Assembly (NCBI GenBank): GCA_002781745.1 | Contig: PFFW01000182.1 | Location: forward strand, 1-48,346 | Direction: 5' to 3' | Origin: Rhodospirillales bacterium CG15_BIG_FIL_POST_REV_8_21_14_020_66_15 | Lineage (GTDB): Bacteria > Pseudomonadota > Alphaproteobacteria > Rhodospirillales > Casp-alpha2 | DNA length: 48,346 nucleotides | Part shown: one piece after another, positions 39,036-47,297 of the stretch | Numbering within the stretch: position 1 is the first letter of the stretch | How the letters are laid out: the number at the start of each line of letters is the position of its first letter | The notes under the pieces: generated by a model | Told to the model about the DNA's origin: nothing | What the model saw: the letters and a program-made list of their open reading frames with translations, nothing else | The model's database searches: none | Position numbers and translations under genes: made by a program

Positions 39036-39202
39036 CAGGCTGTTGAAAAACCCTTAAATGCCTTGGTCCGCCCTTCGAGACGGCGCTCCGCCCCTCCTCA
39101 GGGCAAGGTAGGACATTGAAATGATCGCCCTCATGCTGAGGAGCGAAGCGTCTCGAAGCATGAGGGCCGCTGGCCTTTCAACTTTTTTCAACAGCCTGCT
39201 AG
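39032..39202. mobile_element. MITE-like inverted-repeat element
   Basis: Nineteen bases at 39032-39050 (CTAGCAGGCTGTTGAAAAA) are perfectly inverted at 39184-39202. The outer CTAG on each side can be a target duplication of the YTAR form used by IS5-type elements. The interior is itself palindromic (CTTCGAGACG near 39077, CGTCTCGAAG near 39149, with GAGGAG/CTCCTC arms). No transposase is encoded, so a transposase in trans would be needed. The element sits exactly between two convergent genes. Confidence 0.75.
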
Positions 39203-40833
39203 ATCGGAAACGTGACGGCCACCATCGTCCCCTTCCCCGCATCGCTTTCTATTGTCAGCTTCCCGTCGTTCGCCTCGACGAGCGACTTCACGATCGACAG
39301 TCCAAGCCCCATGCCTTGATGGGCGAGGTGCGGATCCGTACACGCCTGAAAAAACGACTCTGTGACTCTGGGCAAATTCTCGGGCGCAATTCCAATTCCG
39401 GAATCGACGACCTTGATGGTCAACTCTTTGTCGGTGGCAAGCGCCGAAACAACAATTCGATCATTTTCGCCCGAAAACTTGATGGCATTGGATAAGAGAT
39501 TCAGGACGATTTGTATGATCGAGCGTTTGTCGGCGCTAAGAGGAGGGATATCCTCGGGAACCTCCACCAACAGTTCGATGGCATGGTCGCTGAATGCCTT
39601 TTCAATATTTTTGACGCAGTGGTTCAGCACCGCATCGACATCGACCGGTTCTTTGACCAACACGCGCTTGCCGGTTTCAATCGCGGAAATATCCAATATC
39701 TCGTTGATGATCGCGAGGAGATGTTCCCCGCTGTCGTGAATATAGGCCGCATGTTCGGAATATTTTTCCGACCCCAAAGGGCCGAAAAGCTGGGTCCGCA
39801 TGATCGAACTGAATCCCAGGATCGCGTTCAGGGGCGTTCGAAACTCGTGGCTCATCGTGGCGAGGAATTCCGACTTGGCCCGGTTCGCACGCTCGGCATC
39901 CGCCAAGGCCGCTTCCCGCGCTTTCTCGGCCTGCTTGCGGTCGGTGATGTCGATGGAGACGGTCACCACGTTGACGACATCTCCGGCGGAATTGCGAAGC
40001 GGCGCCTTCGTCGTCAACAGGCTCCGTTTGTTGCCCTCGAGGTCCGTCCATACCTCCTCGAAATTTACGAGGGCCTGACCCGTGTTGAATACGCTTTCGT
40101 CAAGGGCTGCCGTGTACTCGCCGTAACTGGCGCCGACGAGTTCGGCGGCGTCCCTGCCGACGGCGTCGTCGGGCGTGGTGCCATAGAGATCTGCCTGATA
40201 TCGGTTCATGATCCGATACCGCGAATGTCGGTCCTTCGCGCTGATCATGGCCGGGACCGCATTGATAACGCCGTGAAGCAATTGCTCACTTGACTGCAAT
40301 CGGTCGAGAACCTGCTTGCGTTCCAGTTCCGCTCCGGCCCGGACGGCAACGATTTGAAGGACGGTTCGGACCACTTCCAGCCTGCGAAGCGGCCGGTCGT
40401 CCATGACCGCAATGAGCCCCAGGGGCGAGCCGTCGGCCGCCCACAACGGAATTCCGGCATAACTTTCGACGTTCAGATCGACGAGCATTTGGTCGTTTGG
40501 AAATTGCCGCTGCACCTTGTCGACGTAACAACAAATCTCGCGGCCGACTACGTTTTCGCAAGGCGTCCCGGCAAGGCCGTACGAAATGTTTTCGGAAATC
40601 TCGCCGTGGGCATACAGCGCAAGCGTCTCGACCTTCGTATCGTCGGAGGGATCGATCTTGTCGCAGAATGCATAGGCGACGCCCAACGAGTTGCCGAGAA
40701 ACGTAACCAGATCGCGAAAGAACTCGGAACTCGACAGACGCCACGCCCGTTCGGCGACAAACCGCAGTGTTTCGTCAATCAAAGGCCGATCGCTATCCGA
40801 GAACTCTTTGGAATTTTCCGGTTGCATTACCAT
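39199..40833 (-). CDS. Hybrid-input sensor histidine kinase (GAF-PAS-HisKA-HATPase)
   Basis: The 544-residue kinase has no membrane segment. A GAF domain fills about 25-170 (YAFCDKIDPS, VESYAGIPLWAADGSPLGLI), a PAS domain about 185-300 (GVINAVPAMISAKDR, ITDRKQAEK), then HisKA with His329 in MSHEFRTPLNAILGFS and a HATPase domain (NLLSNAIKFSGEN, VVDSGIGIAP, HQGMGLGLSIVKSL). No response regulator is adjacent, so the partner is elsewhere. The ATG at 40827 is an equally good start. The coding sequence looks less GC-rich than its neighbours, and its stop is provided by the CTAG of the adjoining MITE-like element. Transfer is possible. Confidence 0.92.
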   Translation of the reverse strand: MVMQPENSKEFSDSDRPLIDETLRFVAERAWRLSSSEFFRDLVTFLGNSLGVAYAFCDKIDPSDDTKVETLALYAHGEISENISYGLAGTPCENVVGREICCYVDKVQRQFPNDQMLVDLNVESYAGIPLWAADGSPLGLIAVMDDRPLRRLEVVRTVLQIVAVRAGAELERKQVLDRLQSSEQLLHGVINAVPAMISAKDRHSRYRIMNRYQADLYGTTPDDAVGRDAAELVGASYGEYTAALDESVFNTGQALVNFEEVWTDLEGNKRSLLTTKAPLRNSAGDVVNVVTVSIDITDRKQAEKAREAALADAERANRAKSEFLATMSHEFRTPLNAILGFSSIMRTQLFGPLGSEKYSEHAAYIHDSGEHLLAIINEILDISAIETGKRVLVKEPVDVDAVLNHCVKNIEKAFSDHAIELLVEVPEDIPPLSADKRSIIQIVLNLLSNAIKFSGENDRIVVSALATDKELTIKVVDSGIGIAPENLPRVTESFFQACTDPHLAHQGMGLGLSIVKSLVEANDGKLTIESDAGKGTMVAVTFPI

Positions 40834-40930
40834 TCCCGCGATCTCGTCGAATGTGCCCTCGTTCCATGTGCGTCAAACGGACACAGTCCTTCGATTGCCC
40901 CCCGCTGGATCAGCACACAGTAACTTCGCC

Positions 40931-40953
40931 GTTCAGTCAAACCCGAACTGAAC
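40931..40953. promoter_or_regulatory. Dyad upstream of the histidine kinase gene
   Basis: GTTCAGT-N9-ACTGAAC has two perfect 7-base arms. It lies about 100 bases before the kinase start in the 268-base gap (40834-41101) that otherwise holds no gene. The spacing suits a dimeric regulator; no regulator is identified. Confidence 0.4.
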
Positions 40954-41101
40954 CCAATTCGCGGAAGCTCTCAAGGCTATCTCGGCCCCTGAGAGAAAAA
41001 ATGATCTACCTCATTCATCGGGCGGAAATAGTCGCGAATTCTCCTGAGTTGCGTTTTTGATGCCGCCATCCGAGAAAATTGCCCGGTGCGATTCCGTCCC
41101 C

Positions 41102-41596
41102 TCACCCGCCGGGATAGACGAGCCCCGCTTCCAGGATGATGGCAAGAATCACCTGGCGGTCGTGCAGGTTAGCGTATTTCATGTAGAACATGAGAATGTC
41201 GGAGGCGCTGATCAGACCGCGCAGGCGGCCGTCGTCGACCACCGGAACGTGGCGGAACCTGCCCGCCCGCATCATCTCCATGGCGTGGGCGATATCGTCG
41301 TCCATGCGGCAGGTCTGGACGTCCCGGGTCATCCCGTCGTGGACCAGCATCTCGCCGACGCCTTCGGGATGCTCGGCGAAAATGCGGACGATGTCGCGCT
41401 CCGAAATGACGCCGGAAACCACCGTCGGGTCGTCGCAGCAGACCAGCACGCCGATGCGTTCCTCGGCCATGATACGGGCCGCGTCGACGATGAGGTCATC
41501 CGGCGAGACCGTACTGACCGCCGTGCCCTTCTCCTCCAGAAGGCGACGGATCGTCTTGGGGATTTCCTCCCCATCCGGGGTATGGTCCGATTCCAT
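41102..41596 (-). CDS. CBS domain protein (tandem pair)
   Basis: The 164-residue protein is made of two CBS motifs (VSPDDLIVDAARIMAEERIG, VLVCCDDPTVVSGVISERDI and CRMDDDIAHAMEMMRAGRFR, HVPVVDDGRLRGLISASDIL), a Bateman module that usually binds AMP, ATP or SAM. There is no catalytic or channel domain, so it may act as a sensor or stress protein. The ATG at 41596 has AGGAGGAG just before it. A COG4091-type dehydrogenase gene lies 65 bases upstream. Confidence 0.9.
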   Translation of the reverse strand: MESDHTPDGEEIPKTIRRLLEEKGTAVSTVSPDDLIVDAARIMAEERIGVLVCCDDPTVVSGVISERDIVRIFAEHPEGVGEMLVHDGMTRDVQTCRMDDDIAHAMEMMRAGRFRHVPVVDDGRLRGLISASDILMFYMKYANLHDRQVILAIILEAGLVYPGG

Positions 41597-41661
41597 GCGC
41601 GGGTCTCCTCCTGTATGTTTAGGCAAGCAGGGTGAACATATCCTTACAAGGGACAGGAATT

Positions 41662-43029
41662 TCAGCCCGCGAGGCGCGGCTTGGCGCCCGCGCCGCCGAA
41701 CATGGCTTCCAGCTCGCGGCGCATGCGGGTGGCCGCGAGGGTTTCGTCCACCGCCACATCGTCCCAGGTCAGCATGATGTCCTTGGCCACCGGGCGGACG
41801 ACCTTCAGGCGATGGGCGAGGCCGAGCGGCAGGCGCCCCTCGGCCATGGACCTGGCCGCCGGCTGCAGCTTGCCGAACACGGTCGATCCGCCCTCGCCGT
41901 CCAGCAGGTCGCCGGGCGAAAGAGCGCGCTTGGCCGTCGCCACCACGTCGGCGTTGAAACAGGTGGCGACGCCCGTGGGCTCGCCGCGCAGGCCGATGGA
42001 GGCGACGGAGATGCCCAACTCGAGCCCGATCATGTGCCATTTCTTGTAGTTGCACATGTAGCGGCCCGACGGATCGGTCGTGACCTGATATTCCTGGAAA
42101 CAGCGGCGGATGTAGTCCGTGTCGGCCTCGACGCAGACCCACACCCCCTTGCGGATGTCGTGGGGAATCGGCGTGCCGTCGGGGCGCAACGAGGCAACGG
42201 CCTCGACCAGGCCCTTTTTCTCCAGAATCCCCCCTTCATCCCGTGGGCGCATCAGGGTCGGGATGTCGTCGATGGACCCGGGTGGAAAGGCGAGACCGTC
42301 CTTGGGCGCTTCCAGCCCCGTCGCGTTGGCGATGGCGGCGGTTTCAATGGCCGGCTTGGAGCCGTCCAGGAAGGCATTGAACATCTTGGGGTTGAGGCCG
42401 CCCGCCTCGGCCTGCTCGGCGGTCAGGCCCCAGTGGTCCCACACGGTTTCCGGCGTCGACTCCCGGTAATGCGGCAGCCATTTGTGGCCGCGCCCGGCCG
42501 CCGCCACGGGGAAGCCCGCCGTGCGCGCCCAGTCGACCAGTTCGCAGGCGAGCGCCGGCTGATCGCCGTAGGCCAGCGAGTAGACGACCCCCATGTCGCT
42601 CGCCTTGGCCGCCAGAAGGGGGCCCAGGAAGGCATCGGCCTCCACCGTCACGTTGACGACGTGCTTGCCGGCGGAAAAGGCGGCCAGGCAGTGCTCGACC
42701 GCCGCCACGGGATTGCCCGTGCATTCGATGACGATGTCGATGGCGGGATGGCTGACGAGCGCTTGCCAGTCGTCGCTCAGGTACGTCTGGCCCGAGGCGA
42801 CGGCGGCGTCGAGCGAGCCCACGCCCGTGCGCGCCGCCGACCAGCCGACGCGGTCCAGATTGATCCGCGCGGTCGCGGGGTTCAGGTCGACGACGCCCGC
42901 CACATGGACGCCCGGCGTCTTCGGCGCCTGGGCCAGGTACATGGAGCCGAACTTGCCGGCGCCGATCAGGCCGACGCGGATCGGGCGGCCGTCCGCGGCG
43001 CGCCGCTTAAGCATCGAAAAGAGAGTCAT
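41662..43029 (-). CDS. NAD(P)-dependent oxidoreductase with SAF domain (COG4091 type)
   Basis: The 455-residue protein has a Gfo/Idh/MocA-like Rossmann domain (IRVGLIGAGKFGSMYLAQAP, CTGNPVAAVEH). A middle catalytic domain follows (KWLPHYRESTPETVWDHWG, NYKKWHMIGLELGISVAS), and a C-terminal SAF-like domain (ATAKRALSPGDLLDGEGG). It belongs to the group often named predicted homoserine dehydrogenase; true homoserine activity is not assured, and sugar or polyol acid substrates are possible. The ATG at 43029 is preceded by GAGGAGA; an upstream in-frame GTG at 43053 is less likely. Confidence 0.8.
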   Translation of the reverse strand: MTLFSMLKRRAADGRPIRVGLIGAGKFGSMYLAQAPKTPGVHVAGVVDLNPATARINLDRVGWSAARTGVGSLDAAVASGQTYLSDDWQALVSHPAIDIVIECTGNPVAAVEHCLAAFSAGKHVVNVTVEADAFLGPLLAAKASDMGVVYSLAYGDQPALACELVDWARTAGFPVAAAGRGHKWLPHYRESTPETVWDHWGLTAEQAEAGGLNPKMFNAFLDGSKPAIETAAIANATGLEAPKDGLAFPPGSIDDIPTLMRPRDEGGILEKKGLVEAVASLRPDGTPIPHDIRKGVWVCVEADTDYIRRCFQEYQVTTDPSGRYMCNYKKWHMIGLELGISVASIGLRGEPTGVATCFNADVVATAKRALSPGDLLDGEGGSTVFGKLQPAARSMAEGRLPLGLAHRLKVVRPVAKDIMLTWDDVAVDETLAATRMRRELEAMFGGAGAKPRLAG

Positions 43030-43104
43030 TGATGTCTCCTCGGCGTGCGTCACGCCGTTCCAGGAGCCCCCCGGCGGGCGAGTGTAGGCATCGCGGGCGC
43101 GGCG

Positions 43105-44103
43105 TCAAAGAGCAAAGTCGCGGGTCACCGGCCCTTCCGGCTCGTAGCCCCGGACCTGCAACGATCCCGTCAAGGCATTGGCGGTGACGGCCAGACGCGT
43201 GGTGGGGTTGAGGATCGGCGCCCGTACCCAGTCGAAGCCGTCCTCGACCCGATCTCGGCAGGCCTCCATCAGGGCGAAACGGCCGGGACTGTCGAGCCCG
43301 CGAGCGCGGCCCGCGATGGGCGCCTTCACCCAGTGATTGGCGATCGAGACGTTGCCGCCGTCCCTGATGAAGGCCGCGGTCTCCGTCCGTTCGATGACGC
43401 AGCCCTGGTGTCCGTCGACGCCCGACAAGGAGAAGAAGGCCGGCACGGCAATGGGCGTTTCGGCCAGTACTGCCCGCGCATTTTCATAGGTTTCGCAGGT
43501 CTCGAACACCCAGCGCAGCAGGTGCGTCGGCGGCAGCAGGCGGCGGCGCCACACCCGCGTTCGTTCGACCGCCCAGTCGAGCCAGCAGCTTGATGTATAT
43601 TTCTTCATGGGCGGCTGGTTGAGCGCCGCCGCGAACCGCCCCGGCGCCATGGCCGTGGCGGCGCCGGCGAAGCCCGGCCAGGCGACGTTGAACCAGGGTC
43701 CGGCCGCCCCCGCCATGCGGGCGACGACGACGTTGCGCCCCAGGCCCTTGAGCGGCCAGTCGAGCGTGCGCAGAAGCCGGTTGCCGCGCCCGGACGGCGG
43801 CACCCCCACGGCGGTGGTACAGGACCATTCGTAGGACAGGTTCAGCATGTAGACCCCGGCGCCCGGATGGGCCGCGGCGCAGGCGTCCAGGTCGGCGCGG
43901 TAGGGCGTGGGGCAGTCGTCGAGCCAGGTCTTCGTCAACCGGTCACCGAGACTCAGGAACAAGGGGCCGTAATGGGCGCGGCCGGCGCGGAACAGGACCT
44001 CGAAGCGGGCACGCTCGGCCTGCACGACCGCGATGGGACCGTCCCGCCTGGCCTCGACCAGGGGAATCGTCAACAGTTCCGACCTGTCGGCGGTGCCGTC
44101 CAT
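43105..44103 (-). CDS. Ntn-type amidohydrolase/acyltransferase (C45/choloylglycine-like)
   Basis: The protein of about 332 residues has features of N-terminal-nucleophile hydrolases that self-cleave before a cysteine: NLSYEWSCTTAVGVPP, then LLRTLDWPLKGLGRNVVVARM and FNVAWPGFAGAATAMAPGRF, and LNQPPMKKYTSS. The CTT after S would become the new N-terminus. The pattern resembles acid ceramidase/NAAA and penicillin-acylase-type C45 enzymes, which hydrolyse amide bonds. The substrate is unknown. The ATG at 44103 (MDGTADRSE) is chosen; an earlier in-frame ATG at 44151 would add 16 residues. Divergent from purB across 139 bases. Confidence 0.65.
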   Translation of the reverse strand: MDGTADRSELLTIPLVEARRDGPIAVVQAERARFEVLFRAGRAHYGPLFLSLGDRLTKTWLDDCPTPYRADLDACAAAHPGAGVYMLNLSYEWSCTTAVGVPPSGRGNRLLRTLDWPLKGLGRNVVVARMAGAAGPWFNVAWPGFAGAATAMAPGRFAAALNQPPMKKYTSSCWLDWAVERTRVWRRRLLPPTHLLRWVFETCETYENARAVLAETPIAVPAFFSLSGVDGHQGCVIERTETAAFIRDGGNVSIANHWVKAPIAGRARGLDSPGRFALMEACRDRVEDGFDWVRAPILNPTTRLAVTANALTGSLQVRGYEPEGPVTRDFAL

Positions 44104-44242
44104 GGTCCAAATATATGCCCAAATGCGCCGGAATCCGCGTAAAACTAACATCCCGGCTTTTCAAACGCGCGTCACTTTGGCATGTCGGCTTGTTCGTCGC
44201 GCGCCGCCGACTATAATCCCCCGCCTTGATAAGGACGTGTCC

Positions 44243-45634
44243 ATGATCCCGCGCTATTCCCGCCCCCAGATGGCCGACATCTGGGAGCCCGCCAACAAGT
44301 TCCGCATCTGGTTCGAGATCGAGGCCCACGCCTGCGACGCGCAGGCCGAACTGGGCGTGATCCCCAAGGAGGCCGCCGAGGCCGTATGGGAGAAGGGCGA
44401 CAAGCCCTATGACGACGCCCGCATCGCGCGCATCGACGAGATCGAACGCGAGACCCGGCATGACGTCATCGCCTTCACCACGGAGCTGGCCGAACAGGTC
44501 GGCGACCAGGCGCGCTTCGTCCACCAGGGCATGACGTCGTCGGACGTGCTCGACACCTGCTTGGGCGTCCAGCTCAAACAGGCGGCGGACATCCTGCTCG
44601 ACGACATTGACAAGGTCCTGGCGGCCCTCAAGACGCGCGCCCTGGAGCACAAGATGACGCCCGTCATGGGGCGCAGCCACGGCATCCATGCGGAGCCGAC
44701 GACCGTGGGCCTGAAGTTCGCGCGCTTCCATGCCGAATTCCAACGCGACAAGGCGCGGCTCGAGCGCGCGCGGGACGAGATCGCGACCTGCGCCATTTCC
44801 GGCGCCATCGGCACTTTCGCCAACATCGACCCCTATGTGGAGGCGTACGTGGCGAACAAGATGGGCCTGACGCCGGAGCCCATCTCGACCCAGGTCATCC
44901 CGCGCGACCGTCACGCAATGTTCTTCGCGACCCTGGGCGTGATCGCGTCGTCGGTCGAGAACGTGGCGATCGAGATCCGCCACATGCAGCGCACGGAGGT
45001 ACGGGAAGCCCAGGAATATTTCGCGCCGGGGCAGAAGGGGTCCTCCGCCATGCCGCACAAGCGCAACCCGATCCTGACCGAGAACCTGACCGGCCTGGCG
45101 CGCATCGTGCGCTCGGCCGTGGTGCCGGCGCTGGAGAACGTCGCCCTGTGGCACGAGCGCGATATCTCGCACTCCTCGGTCGAGCGCATGATCGGCCCGG
45201 ACGCCACGGTGACGCTGGACTTCGCCCTGTCGCGCCTGGCCGGCGTGATCGAGAGGCTGGTCATCTATCCGGCCAACATGAAGGAGCACATCGACAAGTT
45301 CGGCGGCATCCACGACGCCCAGCGGGTGCTCCTGTTCCTGACGCAGAAGGGGGTTTCCCGCGAGGACGCCTACAAGATCGTCCAGCGCAACGCCATGCGC
45401 GTGTGGAAAAGCTTCGGCATCGACCCGGACGACCCGGACAAGCCGGCGCGGCTGGACGCGGAGGACAAGGAGGCGCAGGCCTACGACAACCGGCTGATGT
45501 TCTTCCTGGAGAAGGACGCGGACATCGCCCGGCTTCTGAAGCCCGAGGAACTGAAGGGGCTGTTCGAGGTCTCGTCCCTCGACTACCACCGCGCCCGCGT
45601 CGACGTGATCTTCAAGCGCGTGTTCGGGGCGTAA
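44243..45634 (+). CDS. purB: Adenylosuccinate lyase
   Basis: The 463-residue enzyme works twice in purine synthesis: SAICAR to AICAR, and adenylosuccinate to AMP. It shows the N-terminal RYSRPQMADIWEPANKFRIW, the catalytic region TSSDVLDTCLGVQL and GRSHGIHAEPTTVGLKF, and the fumarase-superfamily signature GSSAMPHKRNPILTEN. AAGGA lies eight bases before the ATG. It stands at the head of the window's purine locus, before a small gene and the purC-purS-purQ run. Confidence 0.97.
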   Translation: MIPRYSRPQMADIWEPANKFRIWFEIEAHACDAQAELGVIPKEAAEAVWEKGDKPYDDARIARIDEIERETRHDVIAFTTELAEQVGDQARFVHQGMTSSDVLDTCLGVQLKQAADILLDDIDKVLAALKTRALEHKMTPVMGRSHGIHAEPTTVGLKFARFHAEFQRDKARLERARDEIATCAISGAIGTFANIDPYVEAYVANKMGLTPEPISTQVIPRDRHAMFFATLGVIASSVENVAIEIRHMQRTEVREAQEYFAPGQKGSSAMPHKRNPILTENLTGLARIVRSAVVPALENVALWHERDISHSSVERMIGPDATVTLDFALSRLAGVIERLVIYPANMKEHIDKFGGIHDAQRVLLFLTQKGVSREDAYKIVQRNAMRVWKSFGIDPDDPDKPARLDAEDKEAQAYDNRLMFFLEKDADIARLLKPEELKGLFEVSSLDYHRARVDVIFKRVFGA

Positions 45635-45652
45635 GACGGGGCGGGCCTGGGG

Positions 45653-45928
45653 ATGCCGGACCTTCCCGACCCGCCGCCCGGCTTTCCCATGAAGTACATC
45701 GTGTTCGCCTCGGCCCGCGGCGAGGCGCCGGTGCTGTTCCCCCATGAATTCACGCATAGCTGGGTGGCGGGCGAACTTAAGCCGCTGAAACCGGTTTCGG
45801 CTGGTTTCGTCGAATTGACGGCGGCGGGCGCGATCCGCTGCTTCGGCCATTCGTCGAGCCTCAACCTGCCGTCGCGCGGCGAGACGGACGCGGCGCTGGT
45901 GAGCGCCCATCTGAAGGGAAAATCCTGA
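45653..45928 (+). CDS. Small conserved-type protein of unknown function
   Basis: The 91-residue protein (or 79 from the internal ATG at 45689, MKYIVFASARGEAPVLFPHE) has no recognised domain. It shows VSAGFVELTAAGAIRCFGHS and a SLNLPSRGETDAALV tail, with a single cysteine. The start begins 18 bases after purB, so it is probably translated from the purB transcript. It resembles small proteins seen near phage or plasmid genes only loosely; the role is not known. Confidence 0.55.
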   Translation: MPDLPDPPPGFPMKYIVFASARGEAPVLFPHEFTHSWVAGELKPLKPVSAGFVELTAAGAIRCFGHSSSLNLPSRGETDAALVSAHLKGKS

Positions 45929-45938
45929 AACGTCGGGA

Positions 45939-45955
45939 AGCCCCGAAGGCGGGCT
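45939..45955 (+). terminator. Possible bidirectional hairpin between the small gene and the zeta gene
   Basis: AGCCC (45939-45943) and GGGCT (45951-45955) pair over a 7-base loop between the convergent stops at 45928 and 45954. On + it is followed by attcgctttt. The stem is short, so this is weak. Confidence 0.3.
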
Positions 45956-46277
45956 ATTCGCTTTTCACCTGCTCGGCCGCCGTATGCAGGAGGTCTTCGA
46001 GCTTGCGACGGACCTGCTCTTCGGTGATGGAAAGGCCGTATTTTTCGATGTCGACCATGACCTTTTTCACCACGTCCTCGACGCCCGGCTCGTCCAGGTC
46101 GGCCAGCACCACTTCCTTGGCATAGGCGTCGGCGTCGGAGCCCTTGAGCCCGAAGGCCTCGGCCAGCCACAGGCCGAGAAGCTTGTTGCGCCGGGATTCC
46201 GCCTTGAACCGCAGTTCCTCGTCCAGCTGGTACTTGGCTTCGTAACCTTTTTCCCGGTCCTTGAAGGCGTCCGACAT
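45954..46277 (-). CDS. F1Fo-ATPase inhibitor zeta subunit (DUF1476)
   Basis: The 107-residue helical protein begins MSDAFKDREKGYEAKYQLDE, the family's inhibitory N-terminus, followed by LRFKAESRRNKLLGLWLAEAFG and VKKVMVDIEKYGLSITEEQVRRKL. In Paracoccus denitrificans this zeta subunit inhibits ATP hydrolysis by the F1 motor in the cytosol, without blocking synthesis. The family is found only in alphaproteobacteria. It lies on - between purB and purC, an arrangement seen in several relatives. No partner ATPase gene is in the window. Confidence 0.92.
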   Translation of the reverse strand: MSDAFKDREKGYEAKYQLDEELRFKAESRRNKLLGLWLAEAFGLKGSDADAYAKEVVLADLDEPGVEDVVKKVMVDIEKYGLSITEEQVRRKLEDLLHTAAEQVKSE

Positions 46278-46418
46278 GTCCTGGGCTCCCGTTATGGCCT
46301 GTAATTGGGTGGGGTTCGCTGCGCTTATTTACGCGGGTTGGCGCGCGATCGCAACATCCGGCGCAACGCCCGGCGGCGGGCGCTGGCGTTAACGGGCGCA
46401 AGGTTCTATGTAACAGCC

Positions 46419-47177
46419 ATGTGCACCCTCGTCATCCTGCGCCGCCCGGGCCACGACTGGCCGCTGATCGTCGCCGCCAACCGCGACGAAATGGCCGACC
46501 GGCCATGGGACGCGCCCGCCCGTCACTGGCCCGACCGGCCGCACGTGATCGCCGGCCGCGACCGCGAGGCCGGGGGCTCCTGGCTGGGCGTCAACGACGA
46601 CCGGCTGGTCGCGGGCGTGTTGAACCGGCGGGGCTCCCTCGGTCCCCAGGCGGGCAAGCGGTCGCGCGGCGAACTGCCGCTCGACGCCCTGGACCATGCC
46701 GAGGCCGAGGTCGCGGCCGAGGCCATGGGACACCTGGACGGCGGCGCCTACCGCTCCTTCAACCTGGTGGTCGGCGACGCGCTGGCGGCCTTCTGGATCG
46801 CCGGCGACGGCGAGAGCCGCTTGGTGCGGGTCGAGGCGATTCCCGAGGGCCTGTCCATGATCACCGCCTACGACCTGAACGACACCGAATCCGCCCGCAT
46901 CGCCCGCTACCGGCCGCTGTTCGAGACCGCCCCCACGCCCGACCCGGGCAAGGGCGCCGCCGGCTGGGAGGCATGGATCGAGCTGCTGTCCGATTTCAAG
47001 GAATGGCACGGCGGCGAGGAGCGCGATTCCATGTGCTTCCGCACCGATTACGGCTTCCAGACCGTATCCTCCTCACTGATCGCCCTGCCCCGGCCTTTCG
47101 ATCCGGCCCTGAAACCCCAGTGGCTGTTCTGCCCCGAACGCCCCCGGCGGGGCGGGTTTGCGCCGGCGACCGGCTGA
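46419..47177 (+). CDS. NRDE/TANGO2 family protein
   Basis: The 252-residue protein starts MCTLVILRRPGHDWPLIVAANRDE, the family's NRDE signature, where the second residue is a cysteine that may act as an N-terminal nucleophile after Met removal. Further marks are REAGGSWLGVNDDRLVAGVLNRRG and the C-terminal FRTDYGFQTVSSSLIAL. The family is related to TANGO2, recently linked in other organisms to lipid or heme handling; the bacterial function is unsettled. The ATG at 46419 is clearly right because the mature protein begins with Cys. It is upstream of purC on +. Confidence 0.9.
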   Translation: MCTLVILRRPGHDWPLIVAANRDEMADRPWDAPARHWPDRPHVIAGRDREAGGSWLGVNDDRLVAGVLNRRGSLGPQAGKRSRGELPLDALDHAEAEVAAEAMGHLDGGAYRSFNLVVGDALAAFWIAGDGESRLVRVEAIPEGLSMITAYDLNDTESARIARYRPLFETAPTPDPGKGAAGWEAWIELLSDFKEWHGGEERDSMCFRTDYGFQTVSSSLIALPRPFDPALKPQWLFCPERPRRGGFAPATG

Positions 47178-47189
47178 CCCCCTATTCAG

Positions 47190-47218
47190 TTGAGGAAGGC
47201 CCCGGACGCTGCTATATA
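47190..47218 (+). promoter_or_regulatory. purC: Sigma-70-type promoter for purC
   Basis: TTGAGG (47190-47195), a 17-base spacer and TATATA (47213-47218) form the best -35/-10 pair in the window. It would start transcription near 47225, leaving a leader of about 70 bases before the purC ATG. Confidence 0.6.
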
Positions 47219-47297
47219 GCGCGCTTAATCCCTCCCCCGCCGGTAACGGCCCCGTTCCGGGGCGGCCACAAAGGGGAATTTCCCGAGGGCACAACCC

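Noticed and set aside
40968-40995. CTCTCA/TGAGAG stem next to an A run
   Set aside because: The A run follows on +, which is the wrong polarity for a terminator of the minus-strand genes, and the 16-base loop is large.
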